Shown here piece by piece: positions 15,953 through 21,920 of a DNA stretch of 22,894 nucleotides (positions are counted from its first letter, which is position 1; each line of letters starts with the position of its first letter). Under the pieces are notes generated by a model. It was given only the letters and a program-made list of their open reading frames with translations. It was not told the DNA's origin and searched no databases. This DNA is from Candidatus Tectimicrobiota bacterium. Its GTDB lineage: Bacteria; JACPSX01. The stretch is from contig JACPSX010000255.1 of the NCBI GenBank assembly GCA_016193065.1, positions 1-22,894 of the forward strand, given 5' to 3'. Both the position numbers and the translations under genes were made by a program.

Positions 15953-16282
15953 TTAGGCAGTAGCTTGCTGCTGCCTTTGTTTCCGCTGCTGAAGCCATCG
16001 CTCGAATGAGGCAGCATTTTCTGCGGACTTTTTGCCAAGCAACAATCCCTCAACACCGATATCCTCGTCGGGATCAGGCCAATGGATCCCGTAGCCTGCG
16101 CCGTTGATCTGAAGATTGGCGCGCTCGGCTGGTGTGCCCTGGGCCAGACGTGGATGCCAGCCGATGGGAACAGAGATCGTGCGCCCGTCTTCGAGATCTA
16201 CGGACAGGGAATTTTCTGTAACCATCACGCTCACAACTCTAGTCAGTGTGAGTGTAACCGCCGCAGAATGCATCCCATTCAT
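15953..16282 (-). CDS. DUF2442 domain protein
   Basis: Up to 109 residues. The DUF2442 core is clear: SLSVDLEDGRTISVPIGWHP, then TPAERANLQI and IHWPDPDEDIGVEGLL. The family has no proven function, but its genes usually follow a DUF4160 gene and behave like toxin-antitoxin partners. Here the start lies inside the remnant of such a DUF4160 gene, as in intact pairs. The exact start is uncertain among several ATG codons between 16282 and 16225. The C-terminus is Gln/Arg-rich (RWLQQRKQRQQQ). The stretch between its stop and the brnT promoter (about 165 nt) holds nothing I recognise. Confidence 0.82.
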   Translation of the reverse strand: MNGMHSAAVTLTLTRVVSVMVTENSLSVDLEDGRTISVPIGWHPRLAQGTPAERANLQINGAGYGIHWPDPDEDIGVEGLLLGKKSAENAASFERWLQQRKQRQQQATA

Positions 16283-16375
16283 TTCTCAGGACCTCCAGAT
16301 TCTCACGGATAACGCGCTCAATGTCGCGCAACTCCTTGCGAGTATGGCGAGTTGATAAAACAGCCTCCTTCTTGG
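16239..16375 (-). pseudogene. DUF4160 gene remnant, N-terminus replaced by element copy B
   Basis: The minus-strand frame ending at the TAG at 16239 reads LSTRHTRKELRDIERVIREN and then LRNEWDAFCGG. This matches the C-terminal helix of DUF4160 proteins. The upstream part that should carry the DUF4160 beta domain is absent, and the frame runs directly into element copy B. The partner DUF2442 gene is intact and overlaps it. I infer that insertion of, or recombination at, the element removed the 5' two thirds of the gene. Confidence 0.6.
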
Positions 16376-16380
16376 AGAAC

Positions 16381-16529
16381 GGGGCTGGGTCCCGGGGGCA
16401 TCCAACATCGACTGTGTGGGCATGCCCTTTCATTACCCCACCCCAAGGAGGTGAACCTATCAAGTTCATTCAGAAACAACATCCCGTCGCGCTGCAAACA
16501 TCGAAAAGCTATTGTGCAAGCCTGACTGT
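16381..16529 (-). mobile_element. Element copy B: decayed RAYT-derived miniature element
   Basis: On the minus strand the inner terminal repeat (GAAACAACATCCC on the plus strand, 16473-16485) is followed by the transposase start MPTQSMLDAPGTQP, where homology stops at the junction with the DUF4160 remnant. The other terminal repeat is missing. The shared outer flank with AAAGCTATTGTGCAAGCCTG runs to about 16529. Confidence 0.7.
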
Positions 16530-16591
16530 ATGCCACTCCTCTTTGTAAACGCCAGCTAGACGCGTCCTTTTCCACTGTGGTCCAAGACAGT

Positions 16592-16850
16592 CTATTTGCC
16601 ACTAGCCAAGATCGCGCTCAGGGCAGATTTGATCGCTTCAAGCGGTTCCTGCTTGAGAACGCCAACCTCTGCTACTATGAGAGCCGAATTTGCCGTGAAC
16701 AGTTTTGACGGACGGACATAGCTCTCGATTCGCAGAGACCCAGACCGAAAGCTTTCGTCGGTCAAGCGAATCGCGTGAGGATCGCCGTACGGATTGCTGG
16801 TGATCTGACAGAGGATCCAGTCGTCACGTCCCGCCTCGGCGAGGACAGGA
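16592..16850 (-). pseudogene. MazF/PemK-family toxin lacking its N-terminus
   Basis: The minus-strand frame ending at the TAG at 16592 reads PVLAEAGRDDWILCQITSN, then PHAIRLTDESFRSGSLRIES, YVRPSKLFT and a closing EAIKSALSAIL. This is a MazF/PemK endoribonuclease core. The expected start (a GDVVLVPFPF-type segment and the following RPALV, about 25-30 residues) is missing. The frame has no start codon before it runs into the antitoxin gene. A deletion at the antitoxin-toxin junction explains this best. The stretch 16530-16591 holds nothing recognised. Confidence 0.72.
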
Positions 16851-17072
16851 CTACCGCTCCCGCTGCAGATGGGACCATGCAGCGTCCTCCTCGGGTCGGT
16901 TCCAGTCCTGCGCCAGTGCGGGTTCGCTCAGAAGGGACGACTCGTGGACACCAGCGTCGGCGGGATCATCGAGGATCATCACAAAGGCACGACGCGTGCC
17001 CAGCAGCTTGACCGACTCGAGGAGGCGAACGTTACCTTGCTCGTCAACTACGGCTTCGATCGCTCTAACCAT
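16851..17072 (-). CDS. Antitoxin of a MazF/PemK-type module
   Basis: 73 residues. The N-terminus (MVRAIEAVVDEQGNVRLLE) is the beta-strand start of small AbrB-like or DUF2281-like antitoxins. The C-terminus (LAQDWNRPEEDAAWSHLQ) is the acidic toxin-binding tail commonly seen ahead of MazF/PemK toxins. The ATG at 17072 has AGGAGG 7 nt upstream and a TATAAT -10 box at 17090-17095. It immediately precedes the truncated toxin at 16592-16850. It appears intact, so the cell may keep an antitoxin without its own toxin. Family name is uncertain; role by context is likely. Confidence 0.75.
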   Translation of the reverse strand: MVRAIEAVVDEQGNVRLLESVKLLGTRRAFVMILDDPADAGVHESSLLSEPALAQDWNRPEEDAAWSHLQRER

Positions 17073-17089
17073 GAGGCGCCTCCTGACAC

Positions 17090-17108
17090 ATTATACCATA
17101 GCATGGTA
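17090..17108 (-). promoter_or_regulatory. Antitoxin promoter and palindromic operator
   Basis: TACCAT and ATGGTA form a perfect 6-bp inverted repeat around AGC (17094-17108). It overlaps a minus-strand -10 box TATAAT (17090-17095) for the antitoxin gene. This is the usual arrangement for antitoxin self-repression. No clear -35 box is seen, and element copy C begins only 14 nt further upstream. Confidence 0.55.
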
Positions 17109-17122
17109 AGCGCGAAGGAAAA

Positions 17123-17328
17123 GGGGGACGTTGTTGCCGGGTGCACGACCTTCGTCCCCTCGATACCCTGTCCCATTACGTGATGCAGCGTCCCGGGGGC
17201 ATTCAATCTCGACTGCCTGGGCATGCCCTCTCATTACTCCAAGGACGTGGACCCGTCAAGTTCATTCAGAAACAACGTCCCCTCGCGCCCGGGAACATCA
17301 AAAAGCCATTTTGCAAGCCTGATCCTTT
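17123..17328 (-). mobile_element. Element copy C: RAYT-derived miniature element with both ends
   Basis: A nearly complete copy of about 160 bp. The plus-strand left end is GGGGGACGTTGTTGCCGGG (17123 on) and the right end GAAACAACGTCCCC closes near 17282. Between them the minus strand reads MPRQSRLNAPGTLHHVMGQ, then GIEGTKVVHP. This is the first ~25 codons of a RAYT transposase joined directly to the terminal repeat. The shared outer flank (CGGGAACATC, then TTTTGCAAGCCTG) continues to 17328. It separates the MazF-type antitoxin promoter from abiE. Confidence 0.8.
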
Positions 17329-17411
17329 CCAGACCCTTTTCCTGGCACTCAAAAACAGCTCGATAAATCTATCGCGGATTCTTACAATCAACTTTATAAT
17401 TTGCAACCGAA

Positions 17412-18218
17412 ATGAAAAGGCGATCTTCCCTCACGGCCGGCCAGTTTATCGAAGAGCTCCTGGGGCAGGGACGCTACACGTTCGCCCGGGAGGAGGCAGA
17501 GCGACGCCTCGGAACGTCGCAGGCGGCCGCCTACATGACCCTGCACCGCCTGGTCAAGGCGGGTCGCTTGGTCATGCCCCGGTCCGGGTTCTACGTCATC
17601 GTGGACCCGCAGCACCGCGCCGCCGGTACCTTGCCCCCGGAGTGGTTCATCCACGAGCTCGTGAAGGGCATGGGAAGGCCTTACTATGTCGGCCTGCTGT
17701 CGGCTGCCCAGATACACGGCGCGGCGCACCACCGCCCTCAGGAGTTCCAGGTTGTGATCCCGACGCGGACCATCCGGCCGATCCGCGTGGGGAACGTGCG
17801 GATCCGCTTCTTCGGCAAAGGGCCGTTCGACTGCTCCGAGACGGTCGAGGTCAAGACACCCACGGGCTTCCAGAAAGTGTCTACGCCCGAGACCACGGCC
17901 TGGGACTTGGTCCGCTATCCCAGAGCCGCCGGGGGCCTCGGGAATGTGGTCACGGTGCTCTCCGAACTGGAGGAGCACCTGGACGTGGCCAAACTCCGCA
18001 AAACGGTCAGGCGGCACGATGATCTCCTTGTGGCGCAACGACTGGGCTACCTGCTCGACCAGCTAAGCCGCAGGGACCTCACCAGGGGACTGGCTGACTG
18101 GGTCCAGAAGGAGGACGCCCCACTCCGTCCTCTAGATCCGGCCTTGCCCGTCGCGCGGGGCTCGGAGAGCCGGAAGTGGCACCTCGTGATCAACGCTGAG
18201 CTGGAGCCCGAGGCGTGA
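17412..18218 (+). CDS. abiEi: AbiEi antitoxin (type IV toxin-antitoxin)
   Basis: 268 residues. An N-terminal winged helix (LTAGQFIEELLGQGRYTFAR, then LGTSQAAAYMTLHRLVKAGR) binds DNA. The AbiEi antitoxin domain follows, with PRSGFYVIVDP and YYVGLLSAAQIHGAAHHRP as family markers. AbiEi counteracts the AbiEii nucleotidyltransferase without direct toxin binding and represses its own operon. There is no ribosome binding site, and a TATAAT at 17395-17400 ends 11 nt before the ATG at 17412, so a very short leader is likely. The length is complete. Its TGA overlaps the GTG start of abiEii, the normal arrangement. Confidence 0.9.
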   Translation: MKRRSSLTAGQFIEELLGQGRYTFAREEAERRLGTSQAAAYMTLHRLVKAGRLVMPRSGFYVIVDPQHRAAGTLPPEWFIHELVKGMGRPYYVGLLSAAQIHGAAHHRPQEFQVVIPTRTIRPIRVGNVRIRFFGKGPFDCSETVEVKTPTGFQKVSTPETTAWDLVRYPRAAGGLGNVVTVLSELEEHLDVAKLRKTVRRHDDLLVAQRLGYLLDQLSRRDLTRGLADWVQKEDAPLRPLDPALPVARGSESRKWHLVINAELEPEA

Positions 18219-18754
18219 TCCCCCAGGCCGCCATCACCCACTGGCGGAACGTGGCACCCTGGCCCCAGGATGCGCAGGTCGAGCAGGACCTTATCCTCTG
18301 CCGCGCCCTGATCGAGATCTTCCGGGACACAGATCTCTCCAGGCGCGTAATTCTCCGAGGCGGCACGGCCCTGTATAAGCTCTACGCGCCCGCCCCGCTG
18401 CGCTACTCCGATGACATTGACCTGGTCCAGCACGCACCCGAGCCCATCGGATCCCTTTTAGACGGCCTCCGGTCACGGCTCGACCGGATCCTGGGGACTC
18501 CACGGCGGGAGAACAATCCCGATAACGTGACCCTGCGCTACCGCATGGAGTCCGAAATCCCGCCGGTGGTGCCCCTGCGTCTCAAGATCGAGATCAACAC
18601 CCGGGAGCACTTTGACGTGTACGGAGTGGTCGTGCGTCCCTTGGCTGTTCGGTCGCCCTGGTTCAATCTCGCCTCCCGCCCGTTCAATGATGATCTGCGG
18701 CTGTGTGAGCCCTTCCCCCCATTTCCCCAAAAGCAAGGGCATGTAGCCCGATAG
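18215..18754 (+). pseudogene. abiEii: AbiEii nucleotidyltransferase toxin, C-terminally truncated
   Basis: The GTG at 18215 overlaps the AbiEi stop. Residues 1 to about 155 are a good AbiEii: VILRGGTALYKLY (45-57) and LRYSDDIDLV (62-71) give the G-G and D-x-D metal and nucleotide site. After SPWF (about residue 153) the expected C-terminal helical part with the TKLRALYQRRKGRD-type motif is absent. An unrelated tail (FNDDLRLCEPFPPFPQKQG) runs to the stop. The family is usually about 230-300 residues; this is 179. Element copy D starts 28 nt after the stop. The loss of about 100 residues probably inactivates the toxin. Confidence 0.78.
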
Positions 18755-18782
18755 CGGCCAGTCCCTTCGTCGGTAGCGAACA

Positions 18783-18927
18783 GGGGGAGGTTGTTTCCGG
18801 GTGGACGGCCTTCCTTCCCTCGATACCCCGTCACATCAGTCAGAAGGAAGTGGAAGATTATCTCGGCATGCACTACTCGACGGTGAGTAAGCTTTTAGCA
18901 GTGCCAAGATCCAAGGACCTGACCCTA
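18783..18927. mobile_element. Element copy D: chimeric RAYT remnant
   Basis: Positions 18783 to about 18838 are the left end of the element (GGGGGAGGTTGTTTCCGGG and, on the minus strand, RGIEGRKAVHPETTSP). At about 18839 it switches to a plus-strand coding fragment, QKEVEDYLGMHYSTVSKLL. This resembles the C-terminal helix-turn-helix of RAYT-type transposases, and it ends in a GGACCTGACCCT flank. The two pieces are in opposite orientation, so this is a rearranged copy or two overlapping remnants. Confidence 0.6.
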
Positions 18928-18940
18928 TGACTTCTATGAC

Positions 18941-19423
18941 TTGCTGCTTCGGGTCCCTTTGGAAACCTTGACCGACCGGGAGCTCTGTGAGCTTGCTATT
19001 GCCGAAGCTGTTGACCTCACCGCTTGTGCCCGGGAGGAAATGCCAGGCATGTACGTAGTGCACGACAGAAGGGCGCTCGTGGCTAGGCTCCAAGAGCGCC
19101 GCGAGAAAGTGCGAGCTGCACGGTCAGATAGAAAGGCCACCATTGCTCTGTGGCTGTCACTTCTCAGCCTCGCTGCCGCCGTTGCGAACACCATGATCAA
19201 CGTGTTTGCTCAAGTACCTCGCAGGCAAGTGAGGGATCCGGGTATACCTTACTTAATTTGTTACCCTCCTTGCTTCCATCGGGCCTGGCTTCTGCCACCT
19301 CAGTGTCCGCTCTACGACCAGCTCCAGCATCCAATCTGGACTTTCTGGGCAAGGGCTCTCTTTACCCCCGAGGAAGTGAACCTTGGAAGTTCATTCAGAA
19401 ACAACGTCCCCTATCGCTGGTGA
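18941..19423 (+). CDS. Unassigned, probably chimeric ORF with one membrane helix
   Basis: I do not recognise this protein. It begins with a TTG and no ribosome binding site directly after the RAYT remnant, so the 5' end may be lost. Residues about 5-80 are charged (TLTDRELCELAIAEAVDL, then RALVARLQERREK). A membrane segment follows (about 68-92, LWLSLLSLAAAVANTMINVF). From about residue 97 the frame runs through non-homologous sequence into element copy E, so the last third is not native. It is best seen as the remains of a small membrane protein. Confidence that it is expressed is low. Confidence 0.3.
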   Translation: MLLRVPLETLTDRELCELAIAEAVDLTACAREEMPGMYVVHDRRALVARLQERREKVRAARSDRKATIALWLSLLSLAAAVANTMINVFAQVPRRQVRDPGIPYLICYPPCFHRAWLLPPQCPLYDQLQHPIWTFWARALFTPEEVNLGSSFRNNVPYRW

Positions 19424-19530
19424 CGTCCCCTATGGCTGGCCCAGCGCATTGCCAGCGCGGGCAGGCCAGAGGCGAATCCATTCTCCAAGCAGCAAAAAGC
19501 AATTATGCAAGCCTTCTCTGACCCTTCCCT
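19327..19530 (-). mobile_element. Element copy E: decayed RAYT-derived miniature element, right end
   Basis: Positions 19327-19411 match the right part of the element, including the minus-strand transposase start region and the end GAAACAACGTCCCC. The left part is absent. A variant of the outer flank, AAAAAGCAATTATGCAAGCC, lies around 19494-19515, separated by about 80 nt of extra sequence. The remaining stretch to 19570 shows nothing else. Confidence 0.6.
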
Positions 19531-19570
19531 GCTTCCTGCTGTGGGTTAGGCGCCTCCACCTTTTGACTGT

Positions 19571-20092
19571 TCATGGAAAGAACTTTGCAAACTCCTCGAG
19601 GTCTTTGGCGAATGTCGGATCGGCACGGCTTTTCCGTTTTGCGTCGATAACCGAATAATGAAGTCGGAAGAACGTCCGCGCTTCGCTGCCAAAGAACGCC
19701 TTCGCGGTTGCTGCATCACAAATATCGCTGCGTACGCAAATTTGCAGAACGCCAAAAAAGTCGATGACGGCAAGGACGTCACTCGTCAGCTTCTCATTTT
19801 TTACAACAGTGCGAACAAAACTCACCCATTGATCTGTTCGTAACTTGGGATCATCAAGAAGCGCATCCATTCGTGCTTCGTATTTGAGCCAAGCGTTTGT
19901 TATTCGTTGCCAGCTGTCATATGTTGGTGGTTTATGGAACCTCTCGACGAAGGACAGACTTTCCTTTACGCGGTCGGCTTTTTCTTTTTCCAAGTACTGG
20001 TATCCTGCAAATATTCCTCCAATGAGGGCCCCTATCACCGTAACAGCTATGCCAACTATTTCAGTGATGGTTTTCCATTCGTCAAGTTTCAT
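19571..20092 (-). CDS. Hypothetical membrane-anchored protein
   Basis: 173 residues from the ATG at 20092, which has AGGGG about 6 nt upstream; the longer start at 20110 is poorly placed. A short amphipathic start (MKLDEWKTITEIVG) leads into one membrane helix (about 13-35, rich in Gly/Ala/Ile). A cytoplasmic helical domain with many Lys, Asp and Phe residues follows (for example SLSFVERFHKPPTYDSWQRI and DVLAVIDFFGVLQICV). The overall design recalls DUF4760-like bacterial proteins of unknown role, but I cannot assign a family. It follows the secreted Lys/Pro-rich protein by 8 nt, so the two are almost certainly co-transcribed and may act together. Confidence 0.65.
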   Translation of the reverse strand: MKLDEWKTITEIVGIAVTVIGALIGGIFAGYQYLEKEKADRVKESLSFVERFHKPPTYDSWQRITNAWLKYEARMDALLDDPKLRTDQWVSFVRTVVKNEKLTSDVLAVIDFFGVLQICVRSDICDAATAKAFFGSEARTFFRLHYSVIDAKRKSRADPTFAKDLEEFAKFFP

Positions 20093-20100
20093 AGCATCCC

Positions 20101-20373
20101 CTATTTGCATCCTGGGAGATCGGGCTTCTTGAGACAGGGATCAGGTAGTTGTAGGACGTCCGGAGGCATTGGCTTATCCTTCGAGGGAAATTCCGGCTTC
20201 TCCTTTGAAGGAGGCTCCTTTCCCTTTTCGGGGAGTGCTTTCTCAGGAGCGCTTTTTCGGGGCGATTCGATTACAGGCCTGTCCTTGGAAGGCTTCTCCT
20301 GGGCATAGGAGGCCGTTGGGGTGACGATAAACATTCCAACCACACAAGCAAGAATAGCCAACCGCAGTTCCAT
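20101..20373 (-). CDS. Small secreted Lys/Pro-rich protein
   Basis: 90 residues. The ATG at 20373 has GGGTGA about 7 nt upstream. An earlier start would add 20 residues ahead of a typical signal peptide and is rejected. The signal peptide is MELRLAILACVVGMFI and so on, with a likely cleavage site after ASYA. The mature part is low-complexity and charged, with imperfect repeats of the kind EKGKEPPSKEKPEFPSKDKP. It ends in PDPCLKKPDLPGCK with two cysteines that could form a disulfide. No function is known. It leads the two-gene unit with the membrane protein downstream. Confidence 0.65.
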   Translation of the reverse strand: MELRLAILACVVGMFIVTPTASYAQEKPSKDRPVIESPRKSAPEKALPEKGKEPPSKEKPEFPSKDKPMPPDVLQLPDPCLKKPDLPGCK

Positions 20374-20462
20374 TTCGTTGTCACCCCCGGGTTTCAGGTT
20401 TCCAGGTCCGACAGCAAGGAGGGCTCCTGGCAATCCATAAGTAAGCGCCTCACGGGACGAAA

Positions 20463-20734
20463 GGGGAACGTTGTTTCCGGGTGAACTGAAAGATATCGCT
20501 CAGGACCCAGAAGACCATCGGATCGAGCCGCCCGGACAACCGCGGAGGCCGTCACGCCTGGAAACCGAGCCACCTGTGCTCCAGGATACCCCATCTTGCC
20601 TAACTTCCCTCGATACTCCGTGCCATCACGCGATGCAGGGTCCCAAGGGCATCCCCAATCTCGACTGTCTGGGCATGTCCTCTCATTATCCCAAGGAGGT
20701 GAACCTATCAAGTTCATTCAGAAACAACGTCCCC
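20463..20734 (-). mobile_element. Element copy F: RAYT gene with internal deletion, both ends present
   Basis: The longest copy (272 bp). The left end GGGGAACGTTGTTTCCGGG and right end GAAACAACGTCCCC are inverted repeats. On the minus strand the transposase start MPRQSRLG (with a 1-nt insertion after it) leads to VMARSIEG. Then a join follows to LGKMGYPGAQVARFPGVTAS and AVVRAARSDGL, the C-terminal helix-turn-helix of RAYT transposases. The whole catalytic middle (HUH and tyrosine motifs) is missing. This shows the origin of the family. Confidence 0.85.
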
Positions 20735-20750
20735 TATCGCGCGCCGACAA

Positions 20751-20899
20751 TTCAATTCCTTCCCCCCGGGTACCCTCTGGGTGCGGGGAAGGGCGGGATG
20801 GGGGTGTTCTTCCAAATCAGAGCGGAATCACTTCCAGAAACGATCTCGTTGCTATAGCGAAGAGTTTTTCGTCAACGGAGTTTTCTGCTCTTGACAGCC
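20751..20899. repeat. Second repeat family (R2), copy 1
   Basis: CAATTCCTTCCCC with a GGGGAAGG partner (20785-20792) is followed by GGATGGGGGTGTTCTTCCAA and AGAGTTTTTCGT, ending near GACAGCC. It matches 21921-22082 over about 150 bp with several differences. It lies directly after copy F, separated by about 17 nt. No gene is evident in 20735-20931. Confidence 0.75.
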
Positions 20900-20931
20900 C
20901 GTGGCCTCATAGGTGGCTGGAGTGCCACCGC

Positions 20932-21165
20932 TTATGGCTTGGAGCGGCCTGGTAGTGCCGAGATCACGGAGCGCAGTAGGGTGTTGACGGACTCCGACGA
21001 CTCGAAGACCTCTGCGACGTCCGGATCAAGAACAACCGCGATCGTCCCAGCTCCCATCTGAGCGGCAAAGCGGTTGGGTTTGGCCTTCGTGTAATCGAAG
21101 CGATATTCCCGACGCATCTCTTCGGAAAGAACCGGCGATTTCTTACGAGCTGACGTTTTCTTCAT
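20932..21165 (-). CDS. Antitoxin partner of the second BrnT toxin
   Basis: 77 residues from the ATG at 21165. The N-terminus is very basic (MKKTSARKKSPVLSEEMRRE), followed by YRFDYTKAKPNRFA, a segment typical of antitoxins encoded after BrnT genes. The C-terminal half (TIAVVLDPDVAEVFESSESV, then LLRSVISALPG) is the likely DNA-binding or dimer part. It overlaps the toxin gene by 23 nt. AGGAGGG lies about 14 nt before this ATG; a longer start at 21201 is possible. It differs clearly from the BrnA at 15274-15498, so the two modules are not recent duplicates. Confidence 0.8.
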   Translation of the reverse strand: MKKTSARKKSPVLSEEMRREYRFDYTKAKPNRFAAQMGAGTIAVVLDPDVAEVFESSESVNTLLRSVISALPGRSKP

Positions 21166-21430
21166 AGTCCTGGCGTTCCCTCCTTGTCGCTTTCCGTGCA
21201 CTAAAGATGCGGATCGACGCTCCCCGAGCGGTGAAGCATACTAACAGCAGACGATGCTGCGTCGAATGTCCAATGATGATTTCGCGCTCTTCCTCACTTG
21301 AGTGATCCTCGTCGTCGAAGATGCGGGCGAGAGGATCCGAAAAGGCCGTGAGACCCTCTTCAAATGAGACGCCATGCTTCGCGAGGTTTGCGGCAGCCTT
21401 CTTTGGATCCCATTCGAAGCGTAAACTCAT
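21143..21430 (-). CDS. brnT: BrnT-family toxin, second copy
   Basis: 95 residues. It starts RFEWDPKKAAANLAKHGVSF, has the middle REIIIGHSTQHRLLLVCFT strand pair and closes with RIFSARKATRRERQDYEE, all BrnT hallmarks. It is a RelE-like ribonuclease in the family's known cases. It shares the general plan of the BrnT at 15485-15748 but differs through most of its length, so it was acquired separately. The ribosome binding site before the ATG at 21430 is weak. The downstream antitoxin overlaps it, so the pair looks complete and probably working. Confidence 0.88.
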   Translation of the reverse strand: MSLRFEWDPKKAAANLAKHGVSFEEGLTAFSDPLARIFDDEDHSSEEEREIIIGHSTQHRLLLVCFTARGASIRIFSARKATRRERQDYEENVSS

Positions 21431-21591
21431 TGCCAGTTTGAAATCCTACCGCCTCTGTGAAAACTTTCAAGCTCTCCGAGCGGGACGGTTGAAGACACTC
21501 TATTGAGTATACTGGTCTGCATAGCACGGTTGCCGAAACTTCCCACAACAGCCATGATTCTCTTGCCTTTCCAAGGAGTTGTCAAGGCATC

Positions 21592-21690
21592 TTACCCTTC
21601 GTCTCCTGCCGAAATACCCCACACGACGTGTAGCGGCTGCCCCTCGTGATCATGTTGTAGAACCAGAACACACGGTCCCTTCGAAATCAT
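21592..21690 (-). pseudogene. Possible DUF4258-type toxin remnant
   Basis: On the minus strand the frame ending at the TAA at 21592 reads SMISKGPCVLVLQHDHEGQP and then LHVVWGISAGDEG. The order of a cysteine-containing strand, an acidic turn and then PLHVVWGI is like the C-terminal part of DUF4258 proteins, which often sit beside a YgiT-type antitoxin. The rest of the domain and the TAYRPDP-type end are missing. The match is short, so this is tentative. The other parts of 21431-21769 hold nothing recognised. Confidence 0.35.
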
Positions 21691-21769
21691 GCTCACTGAG
21701 ACCCCTTCCCGAGCATCCCGCTTGGTAAACCCAGGTCGATCCCAATAATCTTTAGGGAGCAGACCTCAT

Positions 21770-21907
21770 ATGAGATTTTACACCAAACAGCACCTACAAT
21801 ACTGCGGAATCCCTCTGCGCGCCCAGGCCGTGTACGTCTGCATCCCGGACCAGGAGGGCGAGATGGAGTTCCATAGAAACATGCCAGACAGCCGCAGTTT
21901 TGACTAG
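21770..21907 (+). pseudogene. IS110-family transposase fragment
   Basis: 45 residues starting MRFYTKQHLQYCGIPLRAQA and continuing VYVCIPDQEGEMEFHRNM before a stop. This resembles the start of IS110/IS1111-type transposases, where the segment CGIDLHART carries the first catalytic aspartate. Here the aspartate is replaced by proline (CGIPLRAQ), and the rest of the roughly 400-residue enzyme is absent. It is a dead fragment next to repeat R2 copy 2. Confidence 0.65.
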
Positions 21908-21920
21908 GCTCGGAATCGGC

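Noticed and set aside
20471-20857. Plus-strand frame of 128 codons through copy F, with a Shine-Dalgarno-like string inside
   Set aside because: It runs through element and R2 sequence. Similar peptide strings (KFIQKQRPL type) recur wherever the element's right end is translated on the plus strand.
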